Source: JASHPR01 sp963833885
GTDB taxonomy: Bacteria; Actinomycetota; Actinomycetes; Streptosporangiales; Streptosporangiaceae
Direction: 5' to 3'
Assembly (NCBI GenBank): GCA_963833885.1
Contig: CAWHZU010000008.1
Coordinates: 114,537 to 178,536, forward strand
DNA: 64,000 bases
Position 1 is the first letter of the stretch, and every line of letters begins with the position of its first letter. The translations under genes and the position numbers were made by a program. Below are positions 59,897 to 64,000 of the stretch, piece after piece. The notes under the pieces are model-generated. The model saw nothing but the letters and a program-made list of their open reading frames with translations. It did not search any database and was not told the origin of the DNA.

Positions 59897-60412
59897 TCAA
59901 GGCGGCGCGGGGCGGCCCAGCCGCCGAGGTGTGGCGCCGTCGTCGATGGCGACCTGGTCGAACCAGCCGCACCGCGGCTCCCCGTCCGGCCGGTCGAAGA
60001 GGCTCACATACGGCTTGACGTCGACGACCGGCGTCCCGTCGAGCAGGTCGACCCCGGCGAACCGGACGACCGGCGCCTTGACCTCGAGGATCTGGATGAG
60101 GCTCAGCCCGATCGAGTTGACCCGCCGGGGCCCGCGGGTTGCGAAGATCCCCATCCGACGCTGCTGGCTGCGCAGCAGGAACGGAACCTGCCGTAGTGGC
60201 GCCGCCTCCTCCGGCCGGTCCGGCCGGTGCAGCCATGTGAGCAGCCAGGCGTAATCGAAGCCGTCGAGCCCATCCAGGCCCTCGGCATAGGCGTCGGCGA
60301 TCTCAAGGGTCCCGTGCCCGGCCCGGTTGAGCGCAGCCTGGATCGGCGTGGCCTCGCGTTCGGCATAGCTGGTGCGGACAACGCCGATCACCGTCAGCGG
60401 GACATCATCCAT
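59897..60412 (-). CDS. TrmO/TsaA family tRNA methyltransferase
   Basis: 171 aa from ATG 60412. The family pattern is VIGVVRTSYAEREATPIQAAL at the start, FDYAWLLTWLHR, MGIFATRGPRRVNSIGLSLIQILEVKAPVVRFAGVDLLDGTPVVDVKPYV in the middle. TrmO adds a methyl group to N6-threonylcarbamoyladenosine at tRNA position 37 using SAM. Here it is a single gene near an orphan molybdopterin-binding protein gene. Confidence 0.85.
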   Translation of the reverse strand: MDDVPLTVIGVVRTSYAEREATPIQAALNRAGHGTLEIADAYAEGLDGLDGFDYAWLLTWLHRPDRPEEAAPLRQVPFLLRSQQRRMGIFATRGPRRVNSIGLSLIQILEVKAPVVRFAGVDLLDGTPVVDVKPYVSLFDRPDGEPRCGWFDQVAIDDGATPRRLGRPAPP

Positions 60413-60532
60413 CCGGCCATGCTGCCACGCCGCCGGCGTTGGGCGCGGTGGCTGGCGATCGCACCCTGGCGGCCAGCGTTCGCTGGCGCAGGCGCTGGGC
60501 GCGCCAACGGCTGATAGCAGGGCGTCAATCGA

Positions 60533-60586
60533 CGCATCGATGTACCAACAGGCTCGTTCTTTGCAGCCCATCGGTACATCGATGCG
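60533..60586. repeat. 14-bp perfect inverted repeat with 26-nt loop
   Basis: CGCATCGATGTACC at 60533-60546 pairs exactly with GGTACATCGATGCG at 60573-60586. Outward from the arms GCGTCA on the left and TGACGC on the right also pair, separated by 5 unpaired bases. The 259-bp gap 60413-60671 contains no gene; the inverted repeat is its main structure and could be a hairpin terminator/attenuator or the relic of a small mobile element. Confidence 0.7.
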
Positions 60587-60671
60587 ATCGCTGACGCGAA
60601 GTGGCAGGGCGCCAACCGCTGGGGCGGGCGCTCTGCCACGCTCGCTGCGCCGTTACGGCTCGCTGCGCCGG

Positions 60672-60878
60672 TTACGGCGTGGCGATCATCACCTCGGTGG
60701 CCTTGATGATCACGGACACCTGGTCGCCGTCCTTCAGCCCCAGCCGCTCGCGCGACGAATCGGTGATCGCGGCCGTGATCTGCCCCGCGTCCACGCTCAC
60801 CGAGATCTCCGCCATAACGGCCCCCGACTTCACGTTCTGGACCGTCCCCGTCAGCTGATTACGCGCACTCAGTTCCAT
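60672..60878 (-). CDS. Mop-type molybdate/molybdenum-pterin-binding protein (TOBE domain)
   Basis: 68 aa from ATG 60878 with GGGGGGAA upstream. The sequence SARNQLTGTVQNVKSGAVMAEISVSVDAGQITAAIT and later GLKDGDQVSVIIKATEVMI is a single TOBE/Mop domain. Six such chains form a hexamer that stores molybdate. It is orphaned: no modABC or moa genes are near. A conserved element lies 53 bp upstream. Confidence 0.9.
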   Translation of the reverse strand: MELSARNQLTGTVQNVKSGAVMAEISVSVDAGQITAAITDSSRERLGLKDGDQVSVIIKATEVMIATP

Positions 60879-60930
60879 GTCTGGCTTCCCCCCGGTTGTT
60901 GTGATCTCTGGATCGCCGCAACTTCTCACG

Positions 60931-60985
60931 CGTTCCAGTCATTCGCTATACCAATATGTCCTTTTTACGGTTACCGAAACGTAAA
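60931..60985 (-). promoter_or_regulatory. bipartite conserved element, copy B
   Basis: CGTTCCAGTCAT at 60931 and GGTTACCGAAACGTAAA from 60969 mirror the copy at 19603. It is upstream of the Mop gene on the minus strand. The right part touches the left end of the IS66 element. Confidence 0.5.
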
Positions 60986-62597
60986 CATTCAGGTGGTCGA
61001 GAGCCGGCCGTGCGTGTCGGCTTGATTACAGTCTGATTGTCCGGATGATGGTGGGCTGTGACCAAGCCGCTGCTGCCGCCTGCTGGCTGCCCGGCGTGCA
61101 CGGCCCGCGATGTGGTGATCGCGGCGCAGGAGGCCGCGATCGGCGAGCAGCAGGCCGCGATCAGTGCGCTGCAGGCGAGGGTGGAGCGGCTGGAGCGGCT
61201 GTTGTCGCGTAACAGCGGGAACTCCTCGTTCCCGCCGTCGATGGACGGCCAGCCGGGCCGCAAGCGGCCGGCCCGGGCCAGGCGCAAGCCGGCGGACGGG
61301 ACACGCGATCCGGGCAAGCAGCCCGGATCGCCGGGGTCGCATCTGGCCTGGAACGATGATCCGGACGAGCGTGTCGCGGTGTTGCCGCGGGGCCGGTGCG
61401 GATGCGGCGCCGGCCTGGGCGGCGGTGAGGACCTCGGCGTGGCCAGCTCGCATCAGCAGGTCGAGATCCCGCTGGTGAGCGCGCGGGTGATCCAGTACGA
61501 CCGGCATGTTGTGCGGTGCTGCTGCGGCGCCGTCCGCCAGGCGCCCGCCCCGGCCGGCGCGGGCGCGCCGGGCACGGTCACCTACGGGCCGAACCTGCAG
61601 GCCTGGTGTGTGTACCTGATGGTGGCCCATGCGGTGCCGGTGCACCGGTGCGCCGAGCTGATCGAGTCGCTGGCCGGCGCCAGGCCGTCGGCCGGGTTCG
61701 TGCACGGCATGCTGGCCCGGGCCGCTGCCGCGGTCGCTGCGGCGAACAAGCTGATCCGGGCGCTGATCATCGCCTCGCATGTGGTGTGCTGCGATGAGAC
61801 CCCGCTGCGTTCGGGCCCCGGCCCGGCGTGGCGCAAGCGGCAGCTTCTGGTCGCCTGCACCTCCCTGCTGACCTATTACATGCTCGGTGACCGCACGATC
61901 GCCTCGTTCAGCGAGTTCGTGCTGCCGGACCTGACCGGGATAGTCGTCCACGACCGCTACCACGTCTATGACCACGCCAAGCTCGGCACGCTGATCCACC
62001 AGCTGTGCTGCGCTCACCTGCTGCGCGACCTCGAAGACGCCGCCCAGAGCTACCCTGGCGCCGGCTGGCCGGCCCAGATCACCGCCGCGATCACCGGCCT
62101 GATCCACGCCGCCTCTTGCGCCCGCAGCCAGGGCCTGCCCGCCGTCCCCGCCAGCATCCGGCAGCCCCTGGCCGCCGCCTACCGCGACGCCATCACCGCC
62201 GGCCTGACCGACCTGGCCAGCCGCGCCGGCGGCCGCGGGCTGCACAACCGCCACCCCAGCCAGCGGCTCCTGGAAGACCTGCGCAACCGCGAGGACGACG
62301 TCCTGCGCTTCACCACCGACCTGAGCATCCCGCCCACCTCCAACCAGGCCGAACGAGACCTGCGACCCGCAAAAACCCAGGAAAAAATCTCCGGGCGGCT
62401 CCGGTCCGACCGGACCACCCGGCACCGGTACGCCATCCGCGGCTACATCTCCACCGCCGGCAAACACAACGCCGACATCCTCACCACCCTGCGCAACGCC
62501 ATGCTCGGCCACCCCTGGATGCCACCCATCCCCGCCGACCTGCTCTAACCCGCCAACGCAGCCAACCCCAGGCCACAACCAGGACCTGAATGCATAC
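60981..62597 (+). mobile_element. IS66 family insertion sequence
   Basis: A single IS66 transposase gene flanked by related ends: the left begins GTAAACATTCAGGTGG at 60981 and the right ends CCTGAATGCATAC at 62597, whose complement starts GTATGCATTCAGG. Ten to eleven of thirteen positions match. No clear target duplication is seen, though ACCGA occurs on both sides near the ends. Apparently a single-gene IS66 variant; TnpA/TnpB are absent. Confidence 0.75.
61058..62548 (+). CDS. IS66 family transposase
   Basis: 496 aa. The N-terminus has a leucine-rich coiled stretch (ALQARVERLERLLSRNSGNSS), then an Arg/Pro-rich region and a Cys-rich zinc finger (GRCGCGAGL, CCCGAVR). The DDE catalytic core is CCDETPLR near residue 245, VVHDRYHVYD near 295 and NQAERDLRPAK near 430. 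It binds the element ends and moves the IS. Intact, with no frameshift, so possibly active. Confidence 0.9.
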   Translation: MTKPLLPPAGCPACTARDVVIAAQEAAIGEQQAAISALQARVERLERLLSRNSGNSSFPPSMDGQPGRKRPARARRKPADGTRDPGKQPGSPGSHLAWNDDPDERVAVLPRGRCGCGAGLGGGEDLGVASSHQQVEIPLVSARVIQYDRHVVRCCCGAVRQAPAPAGAGAPGTVTYGPNLQAWCVYLMVAHAVPVHRCAELIESLAGARPSAGFVHGMLARAAAAVAAANKLIRALIIASHVVCCDETPLRSGPGPAWRKRQLLVACTSLLTYYMLGDRTIASFSEFVLPDLTGIVVHDRYHVYDHAKLGTLIHQLCCAHLLRDLEDAAQSYPGAGWPAQITAAITGLIHAASCARSQGLPAVPASIRQPLAAAYRDAITAGLTDLASRAGGRGLHNRHPSQRLLEDLRNREDDVLRFTTDLSIPPTSNQAERDLRPAKTQEKISGRLRSDRTTRHRYAIRGYISTAGKHNADILTTLRNAMLGHPWMPPIPADLL

Positions 62598-62605
62598 ACC
62601 GAGGG

Positions 62606-64000
62606 TCTGTCGCACGAACGGTGTTTCCGGCATGGCTGGTTAGTAGGTCTCGGCGGCCGGCCAGCGGTCACCGAACGTGATGGCGAAGACGTTGATCACG
62701 GGCTTCCAGCGCATCGTCCACCGGGTGCGGCCTGTCCCGGTGGGGTCCAGGCTGCGAGTCACAAGATACAGGCACTTCAGCGCGGCCTGCTCGCTGGGAA
62801 AGTGGCCCCGGGCCCGGACCGCGCGCCGGTAACGCGCATTCAGGGATTCGATCGCGTTCGTGGAGCAGATCACCGTCCTTATTTCGGTGTCGTAGTCGAG
62901 GAACGGGATGAATTCGTTCCATGCATTGCGCCACAGCCGGATCATCGCCGCATACTTATCACCCCATTTCTGTTCGAGTTCATCCAGCGCCGCGGCAGCC
63001 GCCTGGGCGGTGGGCGCGGTATAGATCGGCTTGATGTCCCGCTTGATCGCGTCGGAATCCCGCCGGGAAGTGAGCCGGAACGTATTGCGGATGAGATGGA
63101 TAATGCAGGTCTGGACGATAGCCAGCGGCCACACATTCCCCACCACCTCGGGCAGCCCTTTCAGCCCGTCGCATACCAGGAAGAACACATCTTTGACGCC
63201 GCGGTTTTTCAGGTCGGTGAGCACGCTCATCCAGAACCGGGCGCCCTCGCCGCCGGTGCCGGCCCACAGGCCCAGCACGTCCTTGCAGCCCTCTACGGTG
63301 ACGCCGATGGCCGCGTAGACGGGACGGTTGGCCACCTGGCCGTCCCGGACCTTGACCATGATGGCGTCGATAAAGACCGCCACATACACAGCATCCAGCG
63401 GCCGGGTGGCCCACTCGGCCATCTCGGCCACGACTTTCTCGGTGATCCGGGACACGGTTTCCCTCGAAATAGATGCGCCGTAGATCTCCGCGAAATGCGC
63501 CGAGATCTCTCCCGTCGTCAATCCCTTCGCATACAGCGACAGCACGATCTCGTCCACATCGGACAGCCGGCGCTGCCTCTTTTTCACGATCTGCGGCTCG
63601 AACGTCCCGTCCCGGTCGCGGGGAACGTCGATGCAGACTTCGCCCGCCGCATCGGAGATAACCGTCTTGGAACGGGCGCCGTTGCGCACATTCACCGACT
63701 GGCGCCCGGGCCCAGCCTGGTGTTTCTCATATCCCAGATGCTCGGTGATCTCCTCGTTCAGCGCCGTTTCCAGCACATTTTTGGTGAACAGCTTCAGCAG
63801 CCCACCCGGGCCGGTCAGCTCCAGGCCCCGCTGGCGGGCCTCGGCCACCATCGCCGCCGCGGCGGCCTGCTCCGGCGACAGCTGCCGCCCCTCGTCACTC
63901 TTGTCTCTCTTGTGTGCATTCACAGCATCCGATGTCATCACTCACAGTGCCCATCCCGCCGGACCTCAGCCCGGCGTGTCGGGCCGGAAACACCGTTCGC
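62606..64000 (-). mobile_element. IS256 family insertion sequence, right end beyond window
   Basis: The transposase gene is bounded on the left by GAACGGTGTTTCCGGC at 62616 and on the right by its complement GCCGGAAACACCGTTC at 63983-63998, so terminal inverted repeats are clear. The outermost right bases fall past 64000; the exact left end is near 62606. It starts only about 10 bp after the IS66 right end, so one element has landed beside the other. Confidence 0.85.
62640..63941 (-). CDS. IS256 family (mutator-type) transposase
   Basis: 433 aa. Family marks: NEEITEHLGYEKH near residue 63, RNGARSKTVISDAAGEVCIDVPRDRDGTFEPQIVKKRQ, the VFIDAIMVKVRDGQVANRPVYAAIGV catalytic segment (Asp) near 190, FLVCDGLKGLPEVV near 255 (Asp) and TNAIESLNARYRRAVRARGHFPSEQAALK near 360 (Glu). 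The DDE triad and length look complete. Reads inward toward IS66, so both elements face each other. Confidence 0.92.
   Translation of the reverse strand: MMTSDAVNAHKRDKSDEGRQLSPEQAAAAAMVAEARQRGLELTGPGGLLKLFTKNVLETALNEEITEHLGYEKHQAGPGRQSVNVRNGARSKTVISDAAGEVCIDVPRDRDGTFEPQIVKKRQRRLSDVDEIVLSLYAKGLTTGEISAHFAEIYGASISRETVSRITEKVVAEMAEWATRPLDAVYVAVFIDAIMVKVRDGQVANRPVYAAIGVTVEGCKDVLGLWAGTGGEGARFWMSVLTDLKNRGVKDVFFLVCDGLKGLPEVVGNVWPLAIVQTCIIHLIRNTFRLTSRRDSDAIKRDIKPIYTAPTAQAAAAALDELEQKWGDKYAAMIRLWRNAWNEFIPFLDYDTEIRTVICSTNAIESLNARYRRAVRARGHFPSEQAALKCLYLVTRSLDPTGTGRTRWTMRWKPVINVFAITFGDRWPAAETY

Noticed and set aside
60973..62605. An 8-bp target duplication flanking IS66
   Set aside because: Flanks ACCGAAAC and ACCGAGGG share only the first five bases, and the neighbouring IS256 may have changed the right side.

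Overview
This window is very GC-rich, with short gaps, GTG starts and many 4-bp start/stop overlaps (GTGA, ATGA, CTAG). With DUF397 and XRE/DUF5753 genes, a HATPase relative of anti-sigma kinases, LexA, a LigD-type polymerase, a cytochrome P450 and an IpdF-like steroid-ring reductase, this points to a filamentous actinomycete. Genus cannot be read from the sequence. No rRNA, tRNA or CRISPR array was seen.

Layout. 1-3960 is the end of an L-rhamnose operon: isomerase (cut by the window edge), a fused aldolase/dehydrogenase and rhamnulokinase. 3961-5575 has a YbjQ protein behind a palindromic site, a small membrane protein and a DUF433/DUF5615 toxin-antitoxin pair. 5688-9414 has a peptide-type binding lipoprotein and a membrane protein with a frameshifted TetR gene behind an 18-bp palindrome. 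9552-13517 is a tightly overlapped LacI-lutABC lactate operon, which could use the lactate formed from rhamnose. 13514-19567 holds MerR/MFS, VOC/AraC, CtaG-like and AbiEi/DUF559 genes. 19861-23671 has an ArsB/NhaD-like permease, a Usp protein and a DUF397/HATPase/XRE regulatory group sharing a TGCACGTGCA site.

23694-28096 is metabolic (CMD, a beta-hydroxyacid dehydrogenase, a conserved protein of unclear function, a GlcD-type flavoprotein). 28346-34401 has a frameshifted WS/DGAT acyltransferase running into lexA on the other strand, a small conserved protein, Usp, SRPBCC, an alpha/beta hydrolase and an SDR. 34509-46115 is almost all minus strand: a Cys-rich protein of unknown function, a P450, a SecA2-like ATPase with a low-complexity insertion, and a membrane/envelope-flavoured set (phosphoglucomutase, tandem PAP2 phosphatase, diacylglycerol kinase, DUF1206, PlcC-type phosphoesterase).

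46226-56070 contains MarR with a near-perfect operator, a DPP-IV type peptidase, a remnant of a secreted protein with a nonsense codon, LigD without its ligase domain, an amidohydrolase, a HipA-like/DUF3037 pair, an ICMT-like methyltransferase and an SDR behind a KstR-type site. 56079-59773 is a complete ABC-exporter plus two-component operon. The right edge has TrmO, an orphan Mop protein, an IS66 element and, about 10 bp further, an IS256 element cut by the window end.

The items most worth following are the 415-aa Cys-rich protein (34509-35756), the HipA-like/DUF3037 pair, a bipartite element shared by two distant promoter regions (19603 and 60931), the paired TGCACGTGCA sites, the KstR-like box and three broken reading frames whose repair restores family motifs.
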